Assembly (NCBI GenBank): GCA_047495785.1 | Contig: JBLDXI010000024.1 | Span: 930,001-994,000 of the forward strand | Length of the DNA stretch: 64,000 nt | Origin: Lepidodermella squamata | Taxonomy: Eukaryota > Gastrotricha | Direction: 5' to 3' | Shown here: in pieces, positions 33,918-45,299 of the stretch | Layout of the letters: each line of letters starts with the position of its first letter | Numbering within the stretch: the stretch's first letter is position 1 | Made by a program: the position numbers and the translations under genes | The notes under the pieces: generated by a model | What the model was told of the DNA's origin: nothing | The model's input: the letters and a program-made list of their open reading frames with translations, nothing else | The model's database searches: none

Positions 33918-36900
33918 TCACTTTTCCTGAGCCGATGGAGATACCGGGCATTTGTCCTCGCTTTCGTTCAAATCGGCGTCAAAAGATTCGTCCAGTAATG
34001 CATTGTTATCGGTGTCCCTGAAAATAAAAATTACAAATAATTAAAGTTTGTAGATTATAGGTATCTTGTTGAAAAAATTGACGCGTTTATTCCGACGTTT
34101 CGGTTATTTGCATCTTCAGGGATTAGTTCAGGAATTAAACCAAATTCGAAGTTAATATTTAAGATGGATGTTTTAAAGAAATGGAATCAAGCTAATTTTT
34201 CATCTTCTTCTGGGTCTTATCAGATTCCTCAAAATTATAAAACATCCATCTTAAATATTAACTCGACTTCAAACTTTTTAATTTTTGTCAGCAACAAATA
34301 TTTTGGAATTGGGTTTTATTCTTGAAATAGCGACAAACCCTTTTTCGATGACGGAGCCACCACGGCCAACACCCGGGGCCTTTTTGCCCTTGCCCCTGGC
34401 GCCGCCAGGGATAGTCAGACCCCGACCACGGCCCATACCAGTCAAAGCAGCGCCGGCAGAACCACCACGCTTGCCCGATCCGCCTCTTCCGCCCCGTTTC
34501 GCAGAATCAGCGTACCGGCCGTAAGGCGCTCCATATTGCGGCTGACCCCACTGGGGTGCTCCGTAGTAAGCGGCCTGGGGGGCGTACATACCGTAACCGG
34601 CGTAAGGAGCAGCATAAGCGGCGTGATGAGGCGGAACAGCCGCACCCCGGTAACCACCCCACTGCCCAACGACAACACCGCCAACCTCCAACTGACCGCC
34701 TTTATGGTTCGAAATCGGGGCAGGCTGGTCGTGGGCTCGAGGCACCCCGCGGTTACCGGCCATGACCAAGATTTCGGAGGAAGACGGGACCGAGAGAGGC
34801 GCGACTGACATGTAACCAGCCTGAGGCGACAGGCGGTACCTGGCGAAATGAGGCTGGAGATTGTCGAGGATAGCCTGGCGAAGGCTTGAAAATAGGTACA
34901 GTTGCTCGTGATTGCCGTCGCAGAGGTCGCGAGGCGCTGCCCCTTGACTAGCCATCGACAACTTGGTCTGGAACAGCTTGCCGTCGAAATACAACCACGG
35001 CGCGGTGTACTCCGCCTGGATCGGCTGGCCGCAGACGTCGTTGACGAAAATCGCGTGATCGACACCGCGCATGAAAATCGACGACAGGTGGATGCCGCGA
35101 GCGCTGATTGAAACCAGCTCCATATCAGCGAGGTAGTCCGGGTTTTGCAGGGCCGGCGAAACCGCCTGGGCTATCAAAGCGTCGAACTCGTGGGGCAGCA
35201 AAATGCCGACAGATTGGCTGAGCAGGAAGCGCAACACCGCACATGGAACGATGTGATGGGGCTGGACGCATGAGGTCTGGTACATCATTGGCGCATCGGA
35301 TTTGAAGCAGGACAAAAATGTCTTCAGACGAAGCATCCAATCGCCAGAGTCCCGAGAGAGCCATAGCTTAGAAATCGGCGGGTTGGCGCAGTTTTGTAGG
35401 ACTACCGATGGCACAAGGTCGACTGCCGGGGTCGGAACGCCGTTCGCTCGTTCGATAAACCACTCGCGAATGAGTACGGTCTTCGGCGCGGCGGGTGCAG
35501 CGGGTTCTGAAAAATGTTTCAAGTATCTTCAACACACATTCACACGGCAGGAAAAATGAAGCATGAGAGGAGAACCGACATTGATGTAGTCCCGGAAATA
35601 ATTTAAATACAAAGGCAACGCAATAATTGCCAATTGTATTGCTACAGGGACAAAAAACTAGAACATAAATGAAGCTGAACTAACCTTCCGTTTTAGACTT
35701 TTCACCCGAGGCGGCGTCTTTGTTTTCAGAATCCGACTTGGCAGCTGGTTGGCTTTGCGTAATGTCAAAAAGGACGGCATAGGCGTTTTGCCGAACAGGC
35801 CGGTACAAATGAACGAGAAGTGGGGGAACATCTTCCACCGGGACGATCACATTAGCGTTGACACCCTGCACGCAGGCGTGGGGTTCGATGCACGTTGGCA
35901 GTTTTATTTCTCCCTGCGTCAAAATGTGGTGCACCCATGGGTGCATGCCGCCATGAATATGGCGTTCCTTGGCGATGCTGAGAATGTTTTCGTCGACCTT
36001 CCCGATGACGGGCTTGAAGGACTCACTCAGTGAAGCTATCACGCTCGGGAGTTGCGACATCGAAACACCAAGGGCGGCCTAAATGAGAAGTAAAGTCAAA
36101 AAGCAATTCAATGCAAAATCTAACTTACAAATCGTTTTATTGAAGGCACGGTAGAACCATTAGATTCAGTTCCATCCAAAACGGTTGGCGTAACCTTCGT
36201 AGCGCCGTTATTTCCGTTCGATTCGCTGGATTTTTCTTTCAGTGGTACCGCCAAATCCTTGTAGTAGTTGAATTGCTGAGCAAATTTAGAGACAAGAGTC
36301 GTGGCAGATTCGGCGGGCATTTCGCTGAAAAGTTTGGCGCCGACTTCAGACGGCCTGTCGATAATACTTTCGGGGATCTCGCGAACGACGGCGGCCAAGT
36401 CCTTCAAAAGAGCAGGCCATTCGAAGTTTCCATCCTTGTTTTTCTTGGCAGACAGCTTCTGCTGGAAATACGGAGCCAGATCGTCATCGGTGAGCAAATG
36501 GCTGCCGAGCAATGAAAGAAATATGAGAAAGTGCGAGCTCGGAATGTCGAAGTGTTTCTGAATAGCTTCCAGACATGCCTCTCTCGCTTCGAGAGTTTGC
36601 TTGACGCTAAGTTTCATGGAATGAGCTGAGTAAAGGCGAGGAAGCTGTTTGCTGGTGAGAGCAAAGAAAACTGCAGACTCGGCGAATAGTCCTTCGTAAG
36701 AGCAAGGCAAAAACGCAGCGGCAGTCAAAACTGAAGGATCGAGGCCGAGGGCAGCTGGGCCTTGGGTCGTTGCGGCCGGAATTTTCGGAGGTTCGCTCTG
36801 CAGAGCATTGATAACCTCACGCGTATGATCATCGAGTGTAACCAAAATCGGTGCCTAAGCGAATAAAATGGCTAGTTGTCAACCGATAAGAATAAAATTG

Positions 36901-37438
36901 CTTACCCGAAGACTGCTAAAAACGAGTTTCAGGCTAGATTCAACGGCGATAGGCGGAATCCAAAATGCTTTGGGTGGAGGAATACCTCTTCTCCCAACGA
37001 TTTGCACAATTCGGTCAGATCTGTTAGCCAACTCTAGCTGATTGGCGAACCATTCGCAGATGCGATCACTTTCCATTGTTCCGTTGAAAATTAGCACCAG
37101 TTCCGTGCGACTTTTTCTGGCGCATTTCAGCAACTTCGACAGGAATTGATAAGTACGACACCATTGACCTCCATGAATCCAGTCATTGAAAAATCCGCCT
37201 GAAGAACAAAGGTTAAATAAGAACGCCGAAATACGAAACAATTACCATACAATCTGTCGAGACCCCCATCGGCATCAAACAATATATACTTTGTAGCAGT
37301 GCCATTCTTATCGGATGGCTCGGCAACCTTGCCTGGGGCTTTTGCGATACTGCAACTCTTGAACAGGTCAGAGCTTTTCTCGTCAGAGACGATGCTCGCC
37401 CAGAAGTGTTCAAGCCCACTAATTACAGGCTTTGCCAT
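33918..37438 (-). CDS. FAM120: FAM120-family (constitutive coactivator of PPARG-like) protein
   Basis: Six exons: 37438-37246, 37198-36906, 36854-36129, 36078-35685, 35506-34339 and probably 34017-33918. The N-terminal half is the FEN1/PIN-like fold of FAM120 proteins: ILFDADGGLDRLYG|GFFNDWIHGGQW, LVLIFNGTMESDRICEW, RGIPPPKAFWIPP, then LIFLSLLGSHLLTDDDLAP. The C-terminal half ends with a Gly/Tyr/Pro-rich and RGG-rich region (SAKRGGRGGSGKRGG, MGRGRG), typical of RNA binding. FAM120A/B in vertebrates are RNA-binding scaffold or coactivator proteins. If the last GG|GTTTGT donor is not used, the frame reads on to a stop at 34278 instead. ATTCAG lies 16 bases before the ATG. Confidence 0.88.
34092..34120 (-). 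repeat. Repeat-element motif, hammerhead-like core (degenerate)
   Basis: On the minus strand this reads CCTGAAGATG, a short spacer, then CCGAAACGTCGG. The CTGAAGA...CGAAAC-GTC order resembles a hammerhead ribozyme core (CTGATGA...GAAAC, cleaving after GTC) with one core base changed, a motif associated with Penelope-like and other retroelements. It lies inside the last intron of the FAM120-like gene. Confidence 0.35.
34151..34262. repeat. Inverted repeat with 25-bp perfect arms
   Basis: Left arm 34151-34175 and right arm 34238-34262 are exact reverse complements (the left arm contains AATATTTAAGATGGATG), separated by 62 bases. It lies in the FAM120-like last intron next to the motif at 34092, as expected of a small hairpin transposon relic. 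Confidence 0.85.
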
Positions 37439-39214
37439 GAAAACAAGGCCTAGCTGAATAGAGAAATAACATTTTTCAGTTTTCCGTTATAACTGAGTAG
37501 AAGAGAAAGGGCAATAAGAAGACACAATTGATTTCACATAAGCTGGCTTGATGCATCAGGCATAGAGTTTCAAGTTTACAACAAAGACGCGCAGGCGTTG
37601 AATCGAGTAAAACTAGCAACATAAAACATAAGAGCCATTGCTAATTGAGATAACTATTTTTGCCGTAGCGCTTCACGCAGTGAGAATCTCGTAAGAAACA
37701 GAAAAATCATTTTCCAACAATTTTATCAAGTGCCACCGTACACCATGAACAATATTGTGCACAACTGAAATGAAGATCGAGAGGATTATCAACTTAAAAT
37801 GACTGAAACATCGAAGATGAAGCTTCCAATTTGAACGATAATCAAACATCAGATGAATGCGGAATTGCCAAGGTCGGCCAATGCGATTAGTAGACCAACC
37901 TGAAATATATATATAAATGTATCAAGTATCTTCAACATATATCCATATGCTAGAATGAACAATGAGAGGAGAACCGATGGTACTTTAGTCCCACACCGAA
38001 AATACAACACAAGCACAATAAAACTTCTGATGTATGCTACAGGGACAAATGTGTTAATAAAAGCATTTTCGGGACTTACCTCGTCGGTTTAAACAATCAA
38101 CAGCCGATATTGAGTTTCATCTGAATCGATATAGTCCATCAGAAGAGTTGAGAGCGACAGTAACTGAATCCCATTAACCGCCAAGGAATCAACGACACGA
38201 GCAAATGCCTGCGGAGTTTGGGACATCAGCTGCCACGTCTAGCACCAGGGCGATTAGACTTCATAAAACAGAAAGACTTTCCACCAAAGCGATTACTTCA
38301 GCCAGCCGGTAATCACGGTCCACGAGGTGACACTTGAGATTGCGACGCTTATCCCTGCTGCGTTAACAAAAAAACAAGCATGGTTTTCAAGGTGAAGGTC
38401 ATTAAAAAATATATTTCATTGTTGAATTGGTTGTAAAATACAAGTTAAACAATATCGGGAAGATATTATCAAAAAAATAAGCGAAGTTATGATCGCGGTG
38501 CTTTATTAAATTTTTGGGTTTTTTTCCGCTTTCAGGCCTAAGTCAACCGCCAGTGGAGATATTCGCCAAAACTTTTGTTCTAAAGCGCCATCTCTTAGTT
38601 CTTGGTCGATGAATTAAAAATGAATTCGATGAAATACGTGTTGATGAAACACCATTATATTCACAGCAACCTTTTTACCTTTCATTTTTACATTCTTATG
38701 CGACGAAACGGAAAGGTCCCAATGATTTTTTTTCCAGTCATCAGGAACCTTGAACTAGCTACTTCATTTGAAGCTACTAAGAACAGCAGTCCCCGGTCAC
38801 TAGGGAGCATTCTTCCACAATCCAGTCTCCGAATGAATTTGTAATGGTTTTCTGAAATTAACCAAGTGTTCAACAGTTGATCACTTGATCAGAAAGGCTC
38901 TTGAATAAGTCGTCATCAACGACACTTCATTGCTTTCTGCCACCCGGCTCCAATTCATCAATCATGCGAGCTAGTGCGAGGAGCGCTGCAACTGTAACCG
39001 GCCATTCATCCGATGACAAAAACATGCGCACACATTTGCACAGCATACAGTGGCCGGCGGCATTCGATTAAATTAAAATTAAAATTTAATGAGATGTGGC
39101 GCCAAGCCCCTGCACTGGTGCGCTATAGATGGTCATCTCAAATAATACCTAATACATTTAGTAGCTAAGATATAACATATAACTCGGACTCTGCATTGCC
39201 CGTAGCCTTCATCG
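37439..39214. other. Intergenic upstream of FAM120-like gene
   Basis: About 1.8 kb. It contains a degenerate partial duplicate of the FAM120-like locus (37900-38221, listed separately). Otherwise no supported exon; a frame at 38602-38844 has no recognisable content. Confidence 0.45.
37900..38221 (-). pseudogene. Decayed partial duplicate of FAM120-like intron 4 region
   Basis: The stretch 37922-38049 matches 35519-35655 (intron 4 of the FAM120-like gene) in order: CAAGTATCTTCAACA, ATGAGAGGAGAACCGA, TAGTCCC, GCTACAGGGACAAA. Both intron ends persist in the copy (GAG|GTAAGT at 38079 and TTTCAG near 37901). Upstream on the minus strand a short frame begins ATG-TCC-CAA (M-S-Q, as in the parent exon 4's SMSQLPS) but stops after about 45 codons. 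Probably a non-functional tandem duplication remnant. Confidence 0.6.
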
Positions 39215-39457
39215 ATGAATTCCGACGATTTCATATCATCCATATCATCAATCTGGCCAGATTCAATCAAGCGAACGATAGCAGATAACAAAGCTGTTAT
39301 GCAGTTGATTATGGCGATGTTCGCAGTTATCTTCCCGACTGTTTTATTCTTCAGCTGTCAAATATTTCAAAACAAGCGAGCGGTGAGGGTGCGCTTAAAT
39401 TCTTTGGAAGATAGCAGGAAGGTTCGGAAGCCTCGCCCCAAAGCGAAAGACAAGTAA
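39215..39457 (+). CDS. Small single-pass membrane protein
   Basis: An 80-codon open frame. Layout: a short polar N-terminus with SIWPDSIKRTI, one hydrophobic helix (about residues 33-52, MAMFAVIFPTVLFFSCQIF), then a strongly basic tail (KVRKPRPKAKDK). The shape is like small integral membrane proteins such as SMIM15, but I see no clear sequence match. The codons look coding (helix plus compact basic tail, ordered stop). Could be a chance frame; moderate confidence. Confidence 0.45.
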   Translation: MNSDDFISSISSIWPDSIKRTIADNKAVMQLIMAMFAVIFPTVLFFSCQIFQNKRAVRVRLNSLEDSRKVRKPRPKAKDK

Positions 39458-39713
39458 AATATGAGAAACACCATGTTTAAACATGCATGAATTAATCAAG
39501 GAAAAATACAAGTATTTTTTTAGCCATTACCTATCAACTTTTAACTGTGGCAATTTACCATTTTTGTTGCGCTTGTGAATGAGCTTAGGAGACTGAAATA
39601 ATAAAGATAATCCGAGTGTTTTTGTGGTCGCAAAATGTTTAGGCTCACCGGATGTATCAAAGAGAAACGGCTCTCACTTTATAAACAAATTTCTTCCTTC
39701 TTAAATGCTTCAG

Positions 39714-40202
39714 ATGGGCATAGTTCCACATTTTATTAACCGCCATACCGCCGTTTTATGCTGCATTATAGCTTCGTTGATGGTTTCCATACAATGTCAA
39801 CGTAGTGATATAGAAACCACAACAGTCATTAGTACTCGTCGAACGAGAAGAACCACCGAATATTTGACACCTGAGACTGTGAAACCTGAGCAGAAAGCAA
39901 CTCCAAATTGGATCTTAGCTAATTGGCGGCGTACCTGCAAAAGGGACTGCTACAATCTCTACTATGCCACGGGTTACTCCCAAACACGGTAGGAACATAT
40001 TTACTATGATGGGTAATTTTTATATGCTTGTTGTCTCCTTGTCACTAGAGGCTATGAAACTCGACTATATGGGCAAGATCGAGTGGTATGGAGATGCGAA
40101 AGTATGTGTAGCCAAAGAAAGAAGTTGAATACCGCCAATCCGATTGTTCCGTCCATGGCTCTGGCTTCCCTTCTAACTCTCGTCGCCCTCATAATACGTT
40201 GA
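39714..40202 (+). CDS. Thr-rich CxxxC/CxxxC secreted, probably GPI-anchored protein 1
   Basis: Two exons, 39714-39988 and 40050-40202; the join TCCCAAACACG|AGGCTATGAA is fixed by the paralogue at 40557. A signal peptide (TAVLCCIIASLMVSIQC) precedes a short Thr/Arg-rich linker. The conserved block follows: TPETVKPEQKATPNW, RRTCKRDCYNLYYATGYSQT, RGYETRLYGQDRVVWRCESMC. A hydrophobic tail (MALASLLTLVALIIR) reaches the stop, as in GPI-anchor signals. The four cysteines form two CxxxC pairs about 30 residues apart. I do not recognise the family. CTTCAG directly precedes the ATG at 39714; an in-frame ATG at 39705 is the alternative start. Confidence 0.7.
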
Positions 40203-40556
40203 GATTTCATTGCCCTCATGGAATAAAGACTAGTGAATCACAATTATTTCCAATGGCGTTTGGCGTTTGATCATCGGATCATCATGTATCTTCGATCTCT
40301 AAACTTCGCTTAAATAAAGCCTTCAATGCAGCTGCATTGCATGAAGTTGTTATCCGAAGTCAAGAGAAAAAAATGATTCAGTGGGAAAAACTGAGGTGGA
40401 GGTGTTACGCTTGGTAGGAAAAACAAAAGCAGCCCCCATCTATTGTCGCAGAATACAATGAGAATGTAGCGAAACATAGCGATACTACAGCACTTGCAAA
40501 CTCATTCTCAGAGTTCAAGAACCTATTAAATATCTAATTGAAGCATTTTTTTTACA
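40203..40556. other. Spacer between the paired CxxxC genes
   Basis: AT-rich, no exon seen. It should hold the first gene's poly-A site (AATAAA near 40224 and 40313) and the second gene's promoter. Confidence 0.5.
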
Positions 40557-41024
40557 ATGCGGCGGATTATGGCTAACTGGAGTAAACATATCCCTTGTTT
40601 CCTGTTCACTTTAACCATAACTCTTCAAATGATCGATGAGGCAAGGGGACAAACGACAACTGCAGCCACAACAACAACAACAACGCGAACAACGGCGAAG
40701 GCTACCACAACTACTCCGCTTTTCACTCCGGAAACACCGAAACCTGAGCAGCGAGCTACCCCCGACTGGAATTACAGCAATTGGCAACGGAAATGCAAAC
40801 GCGACTGCTATAACCGGTACTACGCCTTTGGCTACTCAATTACTAGGGGTTATGAGGACAGAATCGGAGGGTTCGACCGGACGGTTATGAAATGCGAAAC
40901 TACGTGTCAACAGCGCATGCTCCTTTCGGGCGGCAGTTCGAGCAACTCGGCTACAACTATCAAATCACTGCTTTCTTATCCCGTGACAGTAACGCTCCTC
41001 CTTTTGCCCATGCTATTCAAGTAA
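40557..41024 (+). CDS. Thr-rich CxxxC/CxxxC secreted, probably GPI-anchored protein 2
   Basis: Single exon, 155 residues, paralogue of the gene just upstream. Signal peptide (IPCFLFTLTITLQM), then a mucin-like poly-Thr linker (residues about 33-56, CAACAA/ACA codons). The conserved block follows: TPETPKPEQRATPDW, QRKCKRDCYNRYYAFGYSIT, RGYEDRIGGFDRTVMKCETTC. Then comes a Ser/Gly stretch (SGGSSSNSAT) suited to a GPI omega site and a hydrophobic tail (LLSYPVTVTLLLLPMLF). The intron of copy 1 is absent. Function unknown; cell-surface location is inferred from both terminal signals. Confidence 0.75.
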   Translation: MRRIMANWSKHIPCFLFTLTITLQMIDEARGQTTTAATTTTTTRTTAKATTTTPLFTPETPKPEQRATPDWNYSNWQRKCKRDCYNRYYAFGYSITRGYEDRIGGFDRTVMKCETTCQQRMLLSGGSSSNSATTIKSLLSYPVTVTLLLLPMLFK

Positions 41025-41744
41025 AAATTAGCACATAATAAGTAAATAAAAAATGATTGAAACTGTACAAATTACCAAAACCGATTTTTATGTCAGAGAA
41101 TATTTTATTTCAATTTCTATAAATTTCAATGCATAAAGATAGAAGCAATAAGCAATCTAAATATGTTTTAAAGCAGTATTTCGAGACACAATGGTAGTTC
41201 AGTAATAAAATTAGCACTGTTGAACAGCGGTCAGAAAATGACACAAATTGCTGCACAGCTACGAAGTTAAGGAGAAAATAACAACATTAGACACATTTAA
41301 AAACCTCTCCTCTGAAATGATCATGCGAAAACATAAATAATATAATCTCCTCACCAAATGAAGCAGCAGTCAATGCGGTGAACAATAGGTAAAAAAGGCA
41401 CAATCGAAGCTTTTTCAGTAATATTCTTGGGTTCAAGCAATGAGCAGAAGGGGTTCAAGGCACACAGAATAAGAACGAAAATTGCGAAAAATGAGCTGGT
41501 GGGTTCTAGATTTTGACGTAATAAATGTAAGAGCCGCAACCTTCGCACCAAGTGAGCAGGGTTCGAAAATACCATATAGTAATATCATGCGCAAAATACT
41601 CAGGGGTGAAAAACTTTGATCTGCGACAGACGGTCCACTCAAAAAGCACCAATGATTGAGTGCGCGCTTCTTGTTGTTATATAATAAAAAATCTCAAAAA
41701 GTAAAACAACGAGGTATAATTCGAGAGACTACATAGAACTGAAA
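41025..41744. other. Intergenic between convergent genes
   Basis: The 3' flanks of the CxxxC gene (+) and the phosphatase (-). AATAAA occurs at about 41045. No exon seen. Confidence 0.5.
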
Positions 41745-44476
41745 TTAAATGCTCCGTCCTGCAGCGACCGGCTGGTCCCGACCCGATGATGGAGTTGTCG
41801 GCGTACTAGCCGGGTAGCTATCCAGCGATACACGGTGATGATTGCTTGTATTGCTGCTAGGCGGTATCGTCCCGAGGTGGGCAACGCTACGAAAACGCCC
41901 GAGAGATGCGTACGGATTGTTATCGACACCATCTAGCACCGTAAGAGGCGGCGGGGCTGGTTTTTGCAGCGGACGGAAATTTTGCCGGGCATGACTGCTG
42001 GAATTACCGTTTTGATGATTCACCCCGAGCAGGTTTATCTGAGGCCCCTGGGGTATGATCAAAGAGCCTTGTCTCGGGAAAAAGTTATTCCCATTGGCTG
42101 TAGCCACGACCTTCTTGTTACCGGCGAAGAACTGCTGGCCTGACTGCGGCGATAACGTCGAGGACCGGCCTAAAGTAGCCGAGTCCGTAATTTGATTTGG
42201 CACCGCAGCGGGCTCAGGCTGATTATTTAGCACCAAATGCGCGACCGATAAATGATGTTGCGGGTCTTGGCGCCGCCTCCGTCTGGGTGGCGGAAGCGGA
42301 GGCGGGGGCGATACCTGCCCGCCCAGAACCGCCTGAGACGTCACAAGCGGATTCTCCTTATGCAATACCGGTTCAACCACCGATTTCAACGCAACGTAAG
42401 GTGGGCTAATATTCGACAGGTCCACAACAATCCGTTCCTGGTTATTTTGATTGCTAGTATCGATTGACAGTGACGCCGACATGATATCAGCATCAGTTGG
42501 GGGCACACCGAGTTCGTTTATGTTGTCATAAGACCCGGAAAGCTGGCGACGGTGGGTCATCCGCTGCTTGCGAGACGAGGGCGACATCGGAGACGACGCT
42601 GATAACTTCTCAACCGAGCTGACCAACTGGGCTAGTTGCTTTTCAACACCTTCAAGCCGACTCAAAGCTATGACGTCCTGCTGCTGGGTTGGTACCACCG
42701 GCTTGTCGAACCTGGGTGGAGGCGGCGGTTTGAAGATAGCGCTCGATGACGCGGGTCCGTTCGGCATTATTGGCCGGCGAATCACTAACGGCGTCTCTGC
42801 CGTTGAGGCGCGGCGTTGAACAGCTGGTTTTTGGCTGCTGGTCATGTTAGCTAGCCGGGGCAAACTCGGCGAGGCGATTGTTGAGTTTTGCAACGACCGG
42901 GGAATCGCCTCGGCCAGTAGTTTCGAGGCCCGTCGTAAAATCGCCCAATCGCTCGTGCGATGAGCCACAACCAATTCACTAGCGATTTCTGTAGCGAGCA
43001 GCCGCCCCGACGCTACAGGCCTTTGATTAGCAGGCTGGGCCAGGCTGCTGTTCGACCCGCCAAACGGGTCTGGCGGTTTCGGCGGCGGGGGTGACGGCGA
43101 ATTCGCCGGAAATTCGCGATGTAACTCTTGGCCTGAGTTGAGAACGACTGAAACACCCAGCTTAACCAGCCGTCTCATGCAACTCCTTGAAATTCGGCGA
43201 AACAACGTCGCAACGACTTGATACAAAAACACGTACTGATCAAACGTTTGCACCATCGACGGCCGTTGATAGCGCAGCGATTTGACCAGCTCAAGCATTC
43301 CGTTAGACAGCATATTAGCGTCCAACTGATGGATTTTCAGGAGGACGCAAATTTGGTGTAGACTGATAAAAACACCCGTCCTCCCGCAACCGGCCGAACA
43401 GTGGATCAACAGCGGACTCGCCGGTGCTTCATGCTCGAGTCCGTTCATCTGCCTGTGTGGCGATGGCGGATAGGTGTGAATTAGAAGTGAAGCTAAATCA
43501 ATGAGACTGGTTATAGCCGATGGAGGGGGTACGCCGTGATCGGGCCAGCCGTTCATTTGATACTGCCGACACCTAGTTATCACCGACCGGCCGTCTTCCG
43601 TAGTTGAATAAACCTCGAAAATTCGGCAAATCGGCGTGTAGAGCGTCGGCGTTTGATTGACATATGTCACCAGCTCCTCTGCAACCAACGTGACGGTTAT
43701 ATTGCCGTAGCTGTGAGGTTTCCCGAGCTCATCAGGCCAGTATTTGGCACACTTTGACCGTCCAGATTCAACCAAATCACATAACATAACTATTGCAGGA
43801 CATCGATATCTGGAAAAAAATAGCAGAAAATTTAGCACTTGACAAAAAATAAAATGAGAATCCTCCTTAATAATCAATTCCTATTTTTTTCGCTAAGCCA
43901 AAGCACTAAATTTACCAATTTTATGATCCAACTTGCTGAAGAGTGGACGTGTATCAGATTATATGACTATTTTGATGAATAAAAAATCTACCTTATCACC
44001 ATTCGCCAGAAATCACAAGCCTGGCCGGGAAGAGGACCCTGTGCCGCGATGTAACTGCAACAACTTGCCAGACCTTCGATAAGACTGGCATTGATGTAGC
44101 TATCCACTGAATCTATGACAACGCGCGATCTATCGAAAGGAATTATATCTCGATATCGATTTTTCGACGCATTTTCCGGTTTTTGACCGACGGTTTGCGG
44201 AAATTCTTGCCGTACGTGCAAACCATACATTTTTATTTCCTAAAAGGTAAGATTTCAAAATTTCGATTGCATAAAGGGGATCAATCTTCTTACCATGAAT
44301 TCTCTACTCACTCCATCATTCGGGTCCATTTGCAACTTATTTGAGCCGTTCTGCTGGCCATTCGATTCTTCGGAGTGAAGCGCGGCTAGCTTAGCAACAG
44401 TAGGCCACAAATTGATGTCCTCGGCGTGATTCAGGAACGCAGCAAAGGCATTGCAGAAAACTTCGAGCAGTGCCAT
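41745..44476 (-). CDS. PTPN12: PTP-PEST-like non-receptor tyrosine phosphatase
   Basis: Three exons: 44476-44293, 44239-43992, 43809-41745, about 830 residues. The catalytic domain has all hallmarks: KNRYRDIIPFD substrate loop, YINASLI, WPDHGVPP with the general-acid Asp, and HCSAGCGRTGVFIS with the nucleophilic Cys and P-loop Arg. RSKCAKYWPDE follows the PTPN12/18/22 pattern. The long tail is Pro/Ser-rich (PPPPKPPDPFG, PPPPLPPPRRRRR, NNPYASLGR), offering SH3 and phosphotyrosine docking sites, as in PTP-PEST adaptor-type phosphatases. The middle of the N-terminus (EDINLWPTVAKLAAL) resembles the PEST-family N-terminal helices. Assignment to the PEST subfamily is likely, but a different intracellular PTP class is possible. 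Confidence 0.82.
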
Positions 44477-45299
44477 GTTTGCGCCGCAATGACCACAAAT
44501 CGCTCACTCAACGTTTAAAATGTAAGTCACATTCTAAAAATTAACAAGAAAATTATTGTTCGATGTTATCCTCAATTATTATTCTGAACTCTGCGCTTCA
44601 GGTTTCAGCCAACCTTTTTGCGCAAATTACATTTTGTTTTGTTTACATTCTCGTTATTATTATTACTTTAACGAGATGGACATTTTTGTATAAACGAAAC
44701 AAAAGAGACACAAGGTTTTTGCAGTGTTTCAAACCTAGATTGCTGTTGCAGATGGACTGAAAACGACGCTCGCAACTATGTTTCCACACAACAATTCTCA
44801 ACAGACTCCGCGATTAGAGCGCGTTTCATCATCATCACTAAACATGTGAAATAACAAAAATGAACGCCCGGAAAAAATTGTTGCATTATTTGTTTTTCGA
44901 CCGGCTTATTTTCACGTGGCGGTCATTTTGAACGTTTTCTTACAAACAGAATAAGACTCACGATGAATAAATCCGCCTTAAAAACTAAAATCAACTAAAA
45001 TAATTGAGGCGCCATCCAAGAAGTCATGTTTTTTTTATATAAAAAGAATCAATTTACAATAATTATTATAATAAGACACACGGAGATAACAGCGTGGCGA
45101 ACCGAAAAATTCGAAATAAGAAAAACTGACATGACAAGCAAAAACATCGGTATAATTGACGACACATGATAGGCAACGTACTACGATCAAAAGTCACACA
45201 GTATGTTTTTTTTCGTTGATTTCTAGCGTAAAAACAGGCTAAACTGAGGTTTGATACTTTTATTCCCATATATATATGCGCGTTCAACAATGACTATCA
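44477..45299. other. Intergenic upstream of phosphatase
   Basis: About 0.8 kb, AT-rich, holding the 3' flank of the 45300 gene and the phosphatase promoter. No exon supported. Confidence 0.4.

Noticed and set aside
38602-38844. 80-codon plus-strand ORF
   Set aside because: Overlaps an antisense frame; composition typical of AT-rich noncoding sequence.
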